Below, one piece after another: positions 11,200 through 24,356 of a stretch of DNA of 64,000 bases. Each line of letters starts with the position of its first letter. Position 1 is the stretch's first letter. Made by a program: the position numbers and the translations under genes. The DNA comes from Flaccisagitta enflata (taxonomy: Eukaryota > Chaetognatha > Sagittoidea > Aphragmophora): the NCBI GenBank assembly GCA_965153355.1, contig OZ231126.1, positions 11,346,001 to 11,410,000 on the forward strand, written 5' to 3'. The notes below the pieces were generated by a model. The model was not told where the DNA came from. It searched no databases and saw only the letters and a list, made by a program, of their open reading frames with translations.

Positions 11200-12500
11200 G
11201 TGCGTTATGTCACATTTTGATACCATTTGCATATCGCCGTGTAAGTTCAAAATTGATCGCAATGAATGATGTTATCAAATCAAGCTTAGCTCAAGCCATC
11301 CGATTCATGAAGCTTATGTAGATAATGAAATATCCCTTTTGGAGGTGGTTAAAAAAGTTACAAATCCTGATTTAATGCCTTGTTAGTGAGGGCGATCCTG
11401 GCTACTATCGAGCCGCTACGGGATTGCCTAGTTGAGATACCGCATCATGATTCAACCTCGAGCTATTTCACGCACACAAACACTCACACTCGCCTAACAC
11501 ACACAGACGTACCGACGGGCAGACCAACAAAGACTCTCACAGATTCGCGATTCCGCGACTAAAACACAATATTCAAGAGCAGAGCAGAGCAGACTAACAT
11601 AATGTGACAACTTTGCACACTCGAGGACCTCAATTCAGAAAACGATTTAACTCAAACGAATTCATTCCCATTCTCCTCCCACGTCTTATTTCTACGTCAC
11701 GTATAAGATGCTATAACTTCTTAAACGCGTGCAAGTGATTCCGTTAGCCTCTTCGTTGGTCTGTCGGTTTGTCATTTCATCAGGCTTTTTTGATCTCTCC
11801 AAGCAGTTTTTGCGGCACTGTCTCCTCCCATCACCAATATGTCCTCTGCCTCACTGATCCTGGCTACCCGCGCGTTTATAGTCAGCTTCTATGGTAGTTC
11901 TATGGTAATTTTTTTCCGGGGGGGGGTAACTGGTCTTACAAGGCTTTCATCCTTTGTAAATTGGAGAATTCTGGCCTCCTTTTGTAAGGGCAATGTTGTT
12001 TCAACTTTCATAACAAGTTAAGTTAAGCAAGTAGTGTTTTGGGTTAGACTCAGAATGGATGTTTGCTAAGTGAGTTTCGCTAAATGGAAAACTAAGAGTG
12101 ATGCGCGTAGAAACTAGTCATATTATTCTGTTTAGGTATAGTTAGGGATATTGCTCCACCTATCATAAAACAATAGCAAGTTTCCTAAGGAGATCTAAAA
12201 GAAATTGTCACTTTTTTATGTAAGACCTGGTACCAAATGTGTTTCTGAGTAGTTGTTGGCTGCACTCCCCCTGTCCACCCACCACAGGCAATTTGGGCAA
12301 CTGACTTAATGGCCTTGTTCTTTTCTGAAGAAAACCACTCGTGCTTACGATGGCACGACGTTCTAAATTCAATCTAAGTCTTTATCTACGTCGGAATTTT
12401 GCTCTTTTTTTCTCCCAATTTTACACACCAGAGGCTCTGCAGAGGCTCTCTGCGTGCGTTTGGGGAGCATTAATTTCATTTCTTTGATGCTTCCTCGGCG
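11200..12500. other. Unique spacer with degenerate short-element remnants
   Basis: No supported gene. At 11370-11575 a minus-oriented, decayed family A-like copy may be present (GACGGGCAGACC microsatellite remnant, then CCGCGACTAAAAC). At 11740-11880 a + oriented remnant has GGTCTGTCGGT and CCTGGCTACCCGCGCG. Both are too degraded for firm boundaries. Confidence 0.4.
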
Positions 12501-12506
12501 CAGATC

Positions 12507-12985
<479 letters not shown>

Positions 12986-12991
12986 TTTTTT

Positions 12992-13838
12992 GGGCAGCGT
13001 CCCCAAAGGGGACGAAGTCCTGTAGCACACAGGGGGAATCTGTCTGTCCGTCCGTCCGTCCGTCCGTCCGTCCGTCCGTCCGTCCGTCCGTCCGTCCGTC
13101 CGTCCGTCCGTAAGCCCCCCCCCCCGGGCCACCCTCGGCTTCGTCTCCTTTGGGGCCCAAATCCAAACTGTATGGCCCAAATCCGAGCAAAATGGTCCAA
13201 ATCCGCCCAAAACTGGCCAAATCCAGGCAAAATGGCCTAAGACCAGGTAAAATGGGCCTTATCTGGCTAGAAAACCTGAATTCTGGCCTGAGTTCTATTA
13301 TCTTGGCCCCTTAAATTTAGATTCTGGCTCCAAAAACCCACATCCAAGCCTTAGAGACCCAGATCCTGACCTTTGGGACCCAGATTCTGACCCCCAAGAC
13401 CTAGGTGCTGGCCTAAAAGACCTAAATCCTAGCCTCAGAGGACCAAATCCTGACTTCAGAAACTAAAATCCTTGCATCTGAGACCAAGACATTGGTCTCT
13501 GAGACCCAGATTCTGGCCTCAGAGATCCAGATCCTGGCCTGCTCCTGCCTCAACTTAACCTACAAACTATACAAAAATGGCAAGGGTACCATTGTCCATA
13601 TTCTGCCTTTTTTCAGTTCTCCTTGATATTTAATGAAAATTTGAATAACAGGGCATCCTGGATAGAAGGAAGGCGAACAGGACGGACGGACGGACGAACG
13701 GATGGACAGATTCCCCCTGTGTTCTACAGGACTTCGTCCCCTTCGGGGCCGCTGCCCTGCTCCCTCTCAACCTTCATCACTTCCTACTCAAGCAGGGCAC
13801 GGGTACCGCTGACCCCTTACTGCCTTTGGGCTGCTATT
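12992..13838 (+). mobile_element. Family E foldback element
   Basis: The head GGGCAGCGTCCCCAAAGGGG, then GACGAAGTCCTGTAG and CACAGGGGGA, is repeated in inverse orientation at 13704-13755. Inside are a (GTCC)n microsatellite, a degenerate 20/21-bp minisatellite built on GGCCCAAATCC and GAGACCCAGAT words, and a reverse (GGAC)n. After the right arm comes GCAGGGCACGGGTACCGCTG and a terminal hairpin. It begins directly on a T-rich microsatellite. No coding content. Confidence 0.8.
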
Positions 13839-13839
13839 T

Positions 13840-14107
13840 TCTTTTCTTTTCTTTTCTTTTCTTTTCTTTTCTTTTCTTTTCTTTTCTTTTCTTTTTGTTT
13901 CATTTCATTTCTTTTCTTTTCTTTTCTTTTCTTTTCTTTTTGTTTCATTTCATTTCTTTTCTTTTCTTTTCTTTTCTTTTCTTTTCTTTTCTTTTCTTTT
14001 CTTTTCTTTTCTTTTCTTATCTTTCCTTTTCTTTTTTTTTCTTTTCTTTTCTTTTCTTTTCTTTTCTTTTCTTTTCTTTTCTTTTCTTTTCTTTTCTTTT
14101 CTTTTCT
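13840..14107. repeat. (TTTTC)n microsatellite
   Basis: About 265 bases of the pentamer with two short TTTCA variants, immediately following the end of the family E element at 13838. Confidence 0.95.
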
Positions 14108-14239
14108 GTCCTTGACAATTTTTTTTTATCTCCTTTCAGTTCTTCCTCTTCTTTGCTCCCTCTTTCTTTTTCCTCTTATTTCATTGACATGTTTCAGCAG
14201 CCCTCAATAAAAACCACCTGCGTCTTTAGAACAAACTGA

Positions 14240-14475
14240 TGTTAGTTCACGTCGCTTTATCTTCAATGACATGTCTGGGTACTAGTTTCTAGAACTAGCA
14301 GATGGTAATCAGTGAATACTATTCACACTCTCAGTACCTATTGTTTTTCAACAGATGCTCCTCAATGGCATGTTGGGGCACCACGTTACTAGAATTAGCA
14401 GATGGAAATCACAACCACTTTACCCATTGTTTTTCATCATAGGCTTTTCAATGGCATGTTTGAGGATCGTCTAAG
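14240..14475. repeat. About 100-bp tandem duplication upstream of the first exon
   Basis: Blocks containing CAATGRCATGT, then ACTAG, AGAAC/ATTAGCAGATGG and CATTGTTTTTCA occur twice, with the start of a third copy, ending about 30 bases before the splice acceptor at 14502. Copy boundaries are approximate. One copy carries an acceptor-like TTTTTCAACAG at about 14344-14354. Confidence 0.6.
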
Positions 14476-14502
14476 ATATTTACAATTTTCATTATCCAAC
14501 AG

Positions 14503-14688
14503 AGGCTCTGTACGTGGCGGTGGTGGAGCAATTTACCGATTCCAAATGCTGCGGCCTTCAGAGGCGGATTTTGGAGAGTTGCAACATCCACATCATCCCC
14601 GTCGACCCCAAACTTCCCGTCAAAACCTTCCGTCACCAAACAGTCGCTCAATCATCCCCACAATATTGGCTCGGGCTCACCTCAGAAG
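14503..14688 (+). CDS. NHL-repeat protein gene, exon (first one visible)
   Basis: The exon is bounded by ATTATCCAACAG before and GTAAGCG after. It enters with one base owed (phase 1) and leaves in phase 1, giving 62 codons. The translation contains ALYVAVVEQFTDSKCCGL, NIHIIPVDPKLPVKTF and a C-terminal SPQYWLGLTSEG. Joined to the exon at 32214 this reads SEG-NIIVSD, which is the usual run-in to an NHL blade. The matching phase and continuous protein logic are the main evidence. Upstream exons and the start codon are not identified. The segment before the propeller is not a domain I recognise, so assignment to a TRIM-type or other NHL family is open. Confidence 0.75.
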
Positions 14689-14737
14689 GTAAGCGAATGT
14701 TGAATGTCACCAAATGAATACATGTAGAAGAGGAAGG

Positions 14738-14925
14738 CCATATATCACGTGCGGGTGGGCAGGGTCAGCGTTAAACGAGGCTAACTAAGCATTTGGGCCG
14801 GAGTATAGTAGTTATAAGAAAAACGCCTGTTATCGCTTAAAAAGCAAAGTGTTACCGACGAAACACCCGACCGACCACCCGACCGACATAGCGGGTTACA
14901 GAGACCACAAAAAGCAAAAGGCTTC
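14738..14925 (-). mobile_element. Family A-like element, degenerate
   Basis: On the minus strand it has a (GGTC)n stretch, a CCGGCCCAAATG block and a GCCCACCCGCACGTGATATA tail region. Head hairpin arms are eroded. Limits are approximate. Confidence 0.5.
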
Positions 14926-15698
14926 TGGTCCAACTTTTGAGAGAGACAAACCCCACATGAATCGATGATAATAACATATTCACGTAAAGATTTGATCACT
15001 TGACAAGTTGAGAAACTATTTTCGAGCAGCGCTCTCTTGGCTCTGCAATAAATTTGGCTGATTCAGACGTTGATTTCAAACTTGAAAATCCTTTTCTTTG
15101 TCATTCGCAATCGTTAAACTTATTTCAAGTCTCTTTTTCGACGCCCAACTTCTTTCTTCTCGGCCTTTTTTCTTCATTTAAACGTCTTTTTTAAAGCGGT
15201 AGTCGGGATCTTCTTTGATTCGCAAAACCATTTTTCTGTCTAGGGCCTTATCTTCTCTTTTCTTTTCTTTTCTTTTGCCTAATTTTCTTCTTCTGCCTGT
15301 TAAATTTGCGAGTTTCTTCCCTCGCATGTTGTACCAATGGTACTACGCGTCCTCGATCCTCTGTAAGACGTCTGTGCTACCATATTTCTGTCCATTCACC
15401 CGTCTTTCTGACGATCTGTCCGACTGTGTTTCCCCTCCGTCTGTCTGTCGATAATGCTGTTTTCACATTGTGAGAGATGGCCGTAAAACAGGTCTTGTAG
15501 GTTTCATCTGTTTTACTTGCCATTTCCGAATGGTCTAAGCTTTTTCTTTTTTTCTACGCTCGTGAAACCAGATTGCGCTCATCTTGTCAGTAGCTAAAAA
15601 GCGTTTGTGACGTGAACTTGGAAAATTCATTTGGCCATTTTTCAATATTTGATGCCTCCTGCTGCGCTCAAAAAACTCAAGTCATTTTCACTTCGTTT

Positions 15699-15733
<35 letters not shown>

Positions 15734-15837
15734 ATAGACCGAAGATTGTTCTGACATTTATGTTTTGGACGTGCCCCAACGAAAATCGATCGTCTCTATG
15801 ATGCAATTTGCATTCTTTCAACGTTTTTTAAAGCATC

Positions 15838-16086
15838 AAATGCGGACAGATGATGCGGACAAATACTGCGGACAGATGATGCGGACAAATGATGCGGTCA
15901 AATGATGCGGACAAATGATACGGACAAATGATACGGACAGATGATGCGGACAAATGATGCGGACAGATGATGCGGACAGATGATGCGGACAAATGATGCG
16001 GTCAAATGATGCGGACAAATGATACGGACAAATGATACGGACAGATGATGCGGACAAATGATGCGGACAGATGATGCGGACAAATG
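15838..16086. repeat. 13-bp minisatellite, GATGCGGACAAAT type
   Basis: About 19 head-to-tail copies alternate GATGCGGACAAAT with GATGCGGACAGAT and GATACGGACAAAT variants. The order of variants repeats (about 15885-15970 and 15990-16060), a sign of block duplication. Reading frames over it (VRIICPHHLSAS on the minus strand) follow the repeat and are unlikely to be genes. Confidence 0.9.
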
Positions 16087-16558
16087 ATTTCGACTTTACC
16101 AACAGGAGTAGAATGTAAATGACGGAAATGTAATAAAATACTGACTACAGGTGGTGAGAGCCGAGCAGATACGTACAGCGCCATCAACGACACCCGTCAC
16201 ATACCCAATTTCTGTCACTCAACCTTTTTTTTTCTTTCATCAGTAATGACCATTTTGTCAATCTCGCAGTTAAACAGTAAACAATTTACTCTGCACATTC
16301 GGGGTGGCCAAATTCAGCTCTGTTTTAGACATCGCTACCCAGATGCACATAATGAATCGGAATATGTTGAAAAAAGGTTAAAACGAAAAGTTTGATACTT
16401 TTGGAGCGATTCTGACTTTGCCTTTCCAATCCTATCATTTGCAATGGAAAGGCTTAAACTAAAAACAGAGAAAAACCAGTGGCTGTCACCAAAAGATGTG
16501 AATTGCAGGTCTTAACTATAACGGGTTCAGTTAAGATGTACTATTTCTTTAAAATAAA

Positions 16559-17060
16559 CCAAGACCCTAAATAGTAAGGGAAAAACAGCATGAACCAAGA
16601 TCCTGTATAGTAAGGGAATAATGGCATGAACCAAGACCCTGTATGGTGAGGGAAGAACGGCATGAACCAAAACCCTGTATGGTAGGGGAAAAACGGCATG
16701 AACCAAGATCCGGTATGATGAGGGAAAAACGACATGAACCAAAACCCTATATAATATGGGAAAAACGGCATAAACCAAGACCCTTTATAATGAGGGAAAA
16801 ACAGCATAAACCAAGACCCTGTATGGTAAGGGAAAAACGGCATGAACCAAAACTCTTTATAGTGAGGGAAAAACGGCATGAACCAAAACCCTGTATGGTA
16901 AGAGAAAAATGGCATGAACCAAGACCCTGGATAGTAAGGGAAAAACGGCATGAACCAAAACCCTTTATGGTGAGGGAAAAACGGCATGAACCAAGACCCT
17001 GTATGGTAAGGGAAAAACGGCATGAACCAAGATCCTATACAGTGAGGGAAAAACGGTAAA
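16559..17060. repeat. 36-bp minisatellite, open in frame on both strands
   Basis: About 14 copies of a 36-base unit with the core GGCATGAACCAAGACCCT followed by GTATGGTAAGGGAAAAAC. As 36 is a multiple of 3, one + frame reads a 12-residue repeat (VREKRHEPRPCM-like, 138 codons) and the minus strand another (FFPYHTGSWFMP-like). Changes between copies fall at all codon positions. It lies inside an intron, so I treat it as non-coding. Confidence 0.85.
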
Positions 17061-17431
17061 ACCATTGGAAGAAAAAAAAGGAAAAAAAAAGCCAAGGAGC
17101 AGAGTTAAAGTGAATTGCTTAACGCAATTCACAAAAACGAACTAGTTCAGGTAAAAATAAAGGGATGGACAGGCAAGACCAGTTTTACTAGCCACTGAAA
17201 GATTGGACAGTCATTTTCACAACGAGTTAGATGGATGGAAAAGTTCATGGATTGAAATAATCCTTACCACTCTACCGTGGATCACCCGTTATCAGCATGA
17301 ACACAAGCCACATTCAGTCATCTTTTAACTTCGTGGCGGAGGATGAAAAAACTTTTTAACTTTTCATTTTCTGCAAATCAATTTATGAATGAAGAACATT
17401 CACTGACTACCGACAATCAGCCGTCCATTTC

Positions 17432-17435
<4 letters not shown>

Positions 17436-17508
<73 letters not shown>
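17436..17508. repeat. (GA)n microsatellite
   Basis: About 73 bases of GA dinucleotide followed by degenerate ACAGACAG words to about 17615. Confidence 0.95.
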
Positions 17509-17511
<3 letters not shown>

Positions 17512-17619
17512 CAGACATAGACAGAGAAAGATATACAAAAATAGATACACTGTCACAGGGAGACAGACAGACATTCGAAGATAGGCTAGATACAGACTGA
17601 CAGAGACAGATATGAACAT

Positions 17620-18780
17620 AGAATTGGGAAGAAATACAGTTAAAGAAAGATAGAATAAAAAAGGAAAACAAAGTGAGAGCCCGTAGTTTCTCCGGATTCG
17701 AAAATATTTTGATTCAATTTCTTTCTCCTCAAAACTGCTTTGATCAAAACACAAAGAATATATGGCTGCATAAAATTGTGATGTTCAAATTTGAAAGGGA
17801 AAAAGAATTGTGGGACCCGAGGCAATGTACCGCTGGCAATGTAATAGATAGTTTTGGATCATGAAAGAAACGGAGGAGAGAATGAGGAAGCGGGAGCTGA
17901 GATAGCAGGGGATATGTTAGTGGGATATTTCTTTGTCAGTAAATAGTAGACATCTCATATCTTCTTTGATCGTGCTTTCCTGTTCCAAACAAATTTTCAT
18001 CCCATGATTGAGCGTGAGAAATAAATATCTCTCAAAAAAGGTAAGGCCGGTCACACTGGCCAAGACGCTGCGCCTGGCGTTATCTATTCCTTCACCTATT
18101 CCTAGCTCTAAGCCCCTGACCCTATCTCAAGGTCAAGTGACCTATCTCCAGCTCTAGGAGACTTTTCCCAAGGTCTATCAGACCAAACGAAGGAGAAAAA
18201 CGATGTTTAATACCAGTGATGGCGGCTGTCGCCGTGAGAAAAAAAGTTGTAAGCATTGGTCACTTTTCACCAAGCTTTTGTTTTTGGTCGCTGCAAATCT
18301 TTTTATTTGTTTGATCAAATCAAGAGCAATTGCATGTTTTGATTGCAATAAAAATCAGAAAAAAATAAGTCTGAGTCAAATGAGCTAGATGAGCGAAAAT
18401 GCTCAAAATCACTCAACCAAACAACCAGCTATGTTCACTGACATGCTTTCTTGTATTTACATGCTCACATCAAAACATTCATTTTTTTATCCCATTAGAA
18501 ATATAAAAGAAATGAGCTAAATGAGCTAAGTGAGCTAGAATACCTAAAAACACCTTCACAGATGAGCAACCCATTGCATAACGACTTCTGTAGTAACGCC
18601 ATTTCCGGTATTCTCCACGGCAACGTAACACCATTTTGGCGTCTAAATGGCGTTATTTGAGGCGTTATTATTATTGTCATTGCTGTCACTTTTTTGTCCA
18701 TCTTTTTTACTCATTATGGATTTTTTGTGATCATTTAAAAAAAAAACTAAGATAGAAAGAATGTTATATTATATATTCAC
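17620..18780. other. Unique intronic spacer
   Basis: No supported gene or transposon termini. Words such as GAGCTAAATGAGCTAAGTG occur near 18378-18395 and 18513-18540 and again near 20815, suggesting a dispersed low-copy repeat. Confidence 0.4.
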
Positions 18781-18784
18781 CATC

Positions 18785-19145
18785 AATAATGATTTTTTTC
18801 ATTTTTCATTTTTTACTTTTCATTTTTCATTTATTACTTTTCATTTTTCATTTTTTATTATTCACTTTTTACATTTAATTTTTTACTTTTCATTTTTTAT
18901 TTTTCATTTTTCATTTTTCATTTTTCATTTTTCATTTTTCATTTTTTATTTTCAATTTTTATTTTTCAATTTTCAATTTTCAATTTTTTACTTTTTATAT
19001 TTCACTTTTCACTTTTTAGTTTTTAATCTTTTTTTATTTTCGTTTTATTTCTTGACTTTTTGATTTTTTTCTTTTTTTCTTTTTGACTTTTTGATTTTTT
19101 TCTTTTTTTTTCCTTTTAATTTTTCAACTTTTAATTTTCTATACG
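18785..19145. repeat. (TTTTTCA)n-type low-complexity tract
   Basis: About 360 bases of irregular CATTTTT and ACTTTT words on the + strand. The Phe/His-rich open frame over 18761-19063 is a by-product. Confidence 0.85.
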
Positions 19146-19192
19146 TAGTTTTTCTTTTTTCTCTTTTTTTAACCTTTAATATTTAAAGTTTC

Positions 19193-20161
19193 ATAACAAT
19201 GGCAAAAAAAAAACCGGACAGTTACTTCTTTTGCTCATAAATCCTTTGAAAATTCACCCAGTGTGCTGAGATTTTTACTGAAGTTACCTTTTAGTATCAT
19301 TAAGCATCACTGAAAAAATCAATGACCTGCTCCAGATAGTTTAAGAATTATAGATTTTTTAAAAGTGCTTGTCAAATGATCAGAAATTCAATCTGCACAC
19401 ATAAGAATTTACAAAAAGAGAACAAACAAACTTTAAAAAACCATACTAAATCTAGTCCGATTTTGATGAAATTTGAAGTGGAAGTAGACCACATTGTTAG
19501 CAGGCTGTGGTTTACTACAAAACTCAAATTATTTTAGCAGAAACAGCAAATTTTCTAAACTTTTTTTTACGGTTTTAAGAAAGAAGTAAATGAAGATGAA
19601 ATCCAAAATATAAATCAATGCTATAGCCGTAGTTTTTAACCAATTATCATAATTTTTTAACTGGTAACTTTTGTACATATGGTTCATCTCCAGTAAAATT
19701 TTTGTAAAGATTGAAGCATTTTTAGACCCCCAAATTGCAAAAATGTTTTTACAGGTGGCTAAATATTTTTTATCCTGAGCAAGCTTACAATCAAACAATA
19801 TCTACCCCACTAGACTTTATCTGAGTAGAAGCAAATTTTGCCTAGTATTAGTAAATAACACCATCAGACTACAGTTCAAAAATCATAACAAAACTCTCAA
19901 TACTTTTTGCACAATGTCAATTTTACTAAAAATAGAATTATTTTGATGAAGGATAAATGTCATCTTTGGCAGTCAAAAAAAGAGGTGACTTCAGTAAAAA
20001 CCTGATTACGGCTGAAGTATTCAACGGATTTTGATGAAATTTGAACCACACATAGTCCAAATCATGGCTATTATTCACTGTAAATTTTATGCAAATTGGT
20101 CAACATCTTCATATGTTTTTGCTCTCTCAAAATTTGTCCGGTTTTTTTTTGCCATTGTTAT
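19193..20161. mobile_element. TIR element of about 970 bp, CAATGGCAAAAA ends
   Basis: The left end ATAACAATGGCAAAA...CCGGACA is matched in reverse at 20134-20161 (TGTCCGG then TTTTTGCCATTGTTAT). A word TTTTGATGAAATTTGAA occurs twice internally (about 19462 and 20029). The interior has no convincing transposase. The longest minus frame (89 codons) has no recognisable motif. It is probably a non-autonomous DNA transposon. Superfamily is not resolvable by eye. Confidence 0.7.
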
Positions 20162-20399
20162 CTAAATTCTAATCTCATATATTTTTATTATTTATTCTTT
20201 AAAATCTTTATATAAAAGTATTCATATATTTCTTTTATCAAGAATGTTTTGATAGAAAATGATCAAAGTTTGGAAATGATCAATCATTCTCCAACATGCT
20301 TAACATGAGATTCAATAACATCGATGTAACATAAACGCGGAAACAATTTTCTCGGTTTTGGTCTCAGTCTCTCATAGAGAGATGACTACAGAGATACAG

Positions 20400-20401
20400 T
20401 G

Positions 20402-20441
<40 letters not shown>
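20400..20441. repeat. (GACA)n microsatellite
   Basis: About ten copies of the tetramer GACA. Confidence 0.9.
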
Positions 20442-20442
<1 letters not shown>

Positions 20443-20469
20443 CAGATATTTTGTTTTCTGTTTATTTAA

Positions 20470-20580
20470 TAGCTTTGAATAGCTTTGAATAGCTTTAAAT
20501 AGCTTCAAATAGCTTCAAATAGTTGTAAATAGCTTTTGATAGCTTTTGGTAGCTTTTATAGCTTTATATAGCTTTAATTA
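20470..20580. repeat. ATAGCTTTGA-type minisatellite
   Basis: About ten imperfect copies of a 10-12 base unit with core ATAGCTTT. Confidence 0.8.
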
Positions 20581-21127
20581 AACAGTAACGACCAGAAACG
20601 AAAGCGTAATATGCAAAAATTGTAACCATAGTGTCTTTGATGCTATAGGGAAATAGCAAAACGTGACAAAAAACGAGTTTCCGAATTTTCTACGCAATCC
20701 GTTGCAGATGGGTAGCTATGCTCACTGACATGCTTTTTTATATCTGCTGGCTTAAACATGTATCAAAATATTTATTCATTTATTGCATTTGAAATCAGAA
20801 AAAAAATTAAGCTAAATGAGCTAAAATATTCAAAATTACCCTCACAGATGAGCAGCTATGCTAATGAACATATTTTCTTGTACTTGCATGCTCAAACAAA
20901 CATAAATACACTCTTTTATTGATCCTACTTAAAATCATAATAAATTGAAAAAAAAATCAATTTGAATTTTTCATAAACAAATCTTTAAAAAGTCATAATG
21001 CATAAAATATTTGTTGCACACCATTCTACTTGGCGCCAAATGAAAGAGAATTATCAAATTTACTTACCTTATCAATTTCATTGGAGGCCACATTTGGTCG
21101 ATCAAGTTCCCCAACTTTTTAAAGAGA

Positions 21128-21334
21128 CAAGGCTGGATATATGGCTACCCTAGTTGCGTGCGGGTGGGCAGGAGCAGTGCTGGAGAGGGTCACTTGGGCA
21201 TCTGGGCAGGAGCTGTATGTTCAAAAAGCTCAAAAACGCCGAAAAAGTAACCAACCAACCAACCGACCAACCAACCGACCAACCAATGGACTAACATAGT
21301 GGGGTGTAGAGTTGCGTAACACGTGACTAAAAAA
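21128..21334 (-). mobile_element. Family A short element
   Basis: Minus orientation: head arms GTCACGTGTTACGCAACT, a (GGTT/GGTC)n microsatellite, CTGCCCAGATGCCC, subterminal CGCACGCAACTAGG and tail ATATCCAGCCTTG. The arm here is the CGCAACT type. Confidence 0.75.
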
Positions 21335-21630
21335 GGAAACCATATTTTTCTCGAATGTGTCAAAAAGTCAAAGACAGACTTCGACTTTTTTCCCATCAAT
21401 TATGAAGGATACGATTGAAGAACGACTCGAGTTTTCAAGTGATTACAAATATCTTCCGTGATTCTTCCTTGAAGAATGACGGATAGATGGACGGACAGAC
21501 GAACGAATGGACCAACAGAAAGTTGGACCGACAAACAGAGCCACTTATAGAGGCGCGTTGGCGCACCTAAGAAAAGTTTTCCAGCTTGGCCCCATTCAAA
21601 AACTGATGCTTGTTTTCATGTTCAAGCCCT

Positions 21631-21953
21631 TTTTTGGCAGCGGCCCCAAAGGGCACAGGGATGAATTTTCAGATGGCCTTCTGTCCAGGTATACATCCGT
21701 ATATTCCTTTTACGCCCTCCTGGGTCAAAAGCTAGCCCTCCCAATCAATGCTCTCAGATCCAAAATCAGTCCTTTCAGATCCAAATTCAACATTCTCAGG
21801 CCCAAAATCAGCCCTTTCAAACCTAAAATCTGACCAATCAGGTCTCAGGTCAGCCCTCAAATGTACCCTCCCAGGTCTCACCTCGCTTCTTTGGCTGACC
21901 TCTCCAAGCAGGGTATCGGGTACCGCTGATCATGTGCGATCCTTGGATGACTA
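21631..21953 (+). mobile_element. Family E element, ATCC-hairpin subfamily
   Basis: The head TTGGCAGCGGCCCCAAAGGG is followed by a degenerate CCTTTCAGATCCAAAAT-type minisatellite. The right side carries AAGCAGGGTATCGGGTACCG and the terminal GCGATCCTTGGATGACT hairpin. The right foldback arm is eroded. Confidence 0.65.
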
Positions 21954-22049
21954 ATTAAAACATACTATATTACTATATCTTTTATTATTACTCAACGATT
22001 TCCGCATGTCAGCATTCATCGACGTTTTCATAGCATCTTGGAACAATGC

Positions 22050-22163
<114 letters not shown>

Positions 22164-22791
22164 ATTTTGTCAAAACATTTTGACAGTTAATTTGAAAAGG
22201 AAGGGTGATAAAAAAGTAGACGGGGTTGGTTTTCTTTTTTCATTTTTGGGATCTGTATGGGAATGACCCTCGCGAGCCCGTTGGGGGCTTTGGCAGGTCG
22301 ACCTAGATTTGAAGATTTACTGCGCTGGGCGCCTATTCAGTCGTATTGATTGGGCAGGGCGCCCATTTGATCATATTTATTGGTTAAGGTTCCTACTTAG
22401 TCAAATTCTTTGAGCGAAAGGGTAAAGGAAATGTTGCAAAAAGAGCAATGGCTTTTATGCGGTCTACGCCAAGGTTTTTTTCATCTTTTTTTAACAAAGT
22501 TTATTTACAGTTATGCTTCACTGGAGCGCCTTTTAAGGGACTTGGCAAAATTGTACCTTGTAAATGTTATGAAGCTGTCTAATTGCCAATATAGAAATGA
22601 CTACAAAACCATGTACGTATGGGTGGACATGTAAGCCTTAATAGCAGGTGCGCTCCAGATCCCAGATCCCACCCCCACAAAAAAAGAACACCCGTCACCC
22701 CAGAATCTTACCCCATTAAAAACCAATTTATCTGCGCGCTCTAGCGGTGCTCTTCTGTAGTTGAATTACTTGGAGGGGGCGAAATTTCGAT

Positions 22792-22972
<181 letters not shown>

Positions 22973-23471
22973 CGTCAAAATGTCTTGGATATTGTGGAAT
23001 GGAAGATGTGTGGCTGCCTCGCCAGCGTTTCTCCCGTTTGAGATTCGGAAGACAAAAAAATTGTCGAAAACAAGACAAAGTGTTTGTAGCTTTGGATTTG
23101 ATGTCTGTGAGGCGGAAATCCCTCTCCATTCACACGCCATTTATCTGTCTGTCTGTTTGTCTGTCGGTCTGTCTCACTCGCACGCGATATCTCTTCATTC
23201 TCTTACCGTCAGGGGAAAAATGGCTGACTTGCTATTTGAATTCCTTCGCGTTATCTCTCTTTCTATGTTAGTGTTTTTAGTTCTCTGTCTCTGCCTGAAT
23301 GTCTTTCTATTGGTTTGTATTTCACTCAAAAGGTACGAGACATGACATGATATAACATGAGTGTGTGTCTGTCGTTATTTTTTAGCCCTGCTTTTTCGTT
23401 GTCCACGGCTTCATGTCTTCATGTCAAATACTCTATCTGTCTGTCTATCTGTTTCTGCCTGTATGTTTCTA

Positions 23472-23614
<143 letters not shown>

Positions 23615-23711
23615 CCCTTCTACGTTGTTCTACAATCTCCTTGTGTGAATACAAACATTTCATTATTCGTTTCGAAAAAAAGAAGATAAAAACAAATGAA
23701 ACAGTAAATAA

Positions 23712-24006
23712 AACAAGGCCAAGTAGGCCAACGATGCGTCCTGTTTGAATGAGTGTTTTTTATGAATGAATGTTTTTTATGAATGAGTGTTTTTTCTTAT
23801 GAATGAATGTCATTCATGAATGAATAAATGATTTATTGAATGAACTAGTAGATGTATGCTTCTTTTACTGGGTCAGGACCAATTTTCTGTTGAAAAAATG
23901 CATGAATTCAATGTTTTTAATGAATGCGTTACAGACCAACCAACCAACCAACCAACCGACCAACGGGCACAGCCTATTATAGAGATGCGAGGACGCATCT
24001 AAAAAA
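23712..24006 (-). mobile_element. Family B short element
   Basis: On the minus strand: head AGATGCGTCCTCGCATCT (a hairpin), then AATAGGCTGTGCCCGTTGG, a (GGTT)n microsatellite, an ATTCATTC-rich body, the subterminal GGACGCATCGTTGGCC and the tail CTACTTGGCCTTGTT. The head arm and the subterminal arm are reverse complements (GATGCGTCC against GGACGCATC). Confidence 0.8.
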
Positions 24007-24170
24007 GAATTCTCGGAAAACGGAAAGCCTTCGGCTTGAAGGGGCCCCGCAACGAATTGGCAGCTAACAAATTCAAGCGTTGGAAAAAAAAAAACAAAGA
24101 GAAATACAGAAAAAAAAGGAAGTAAACAACAAACAACATAAAAAAACAACGTAAAAAAATGAAATAAATA

Positions 24171-24356
24171 CAAGGCCGGATACACGGCTAACCCAGTCGC
24201 GTGCAGGTGGGCAGATGCCTTATTTGAGGTCACCTGACCATTTGGGCAGGAGCAGTAGGGTCAAAGAATAAAAATCATAAAAAAAGTAAAATGTGACCGA
24301 CCAAGCGACCAACCGACGGACAAAGCGGGATGTAGTACGTAGCACGCGACTAAAAA
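24171..24356 (-). mobile_element. Family A short element
   Basis: On the minus strand: head AGTCGCGTGCTACGTACTAC, (GGTC/GGTT)n, TACTGCTCCTGCCC, the subterminal CACGCGACTGGGTTAGCCG and tail TGTATCCGGCCTTG. Confidence 0.8.

Noticed and set aside
15838-16102. 13-bp repeat considered as a CRISPR array
   Set aside because: The units are contiguous without unique spacers and the context is eukaryotic.
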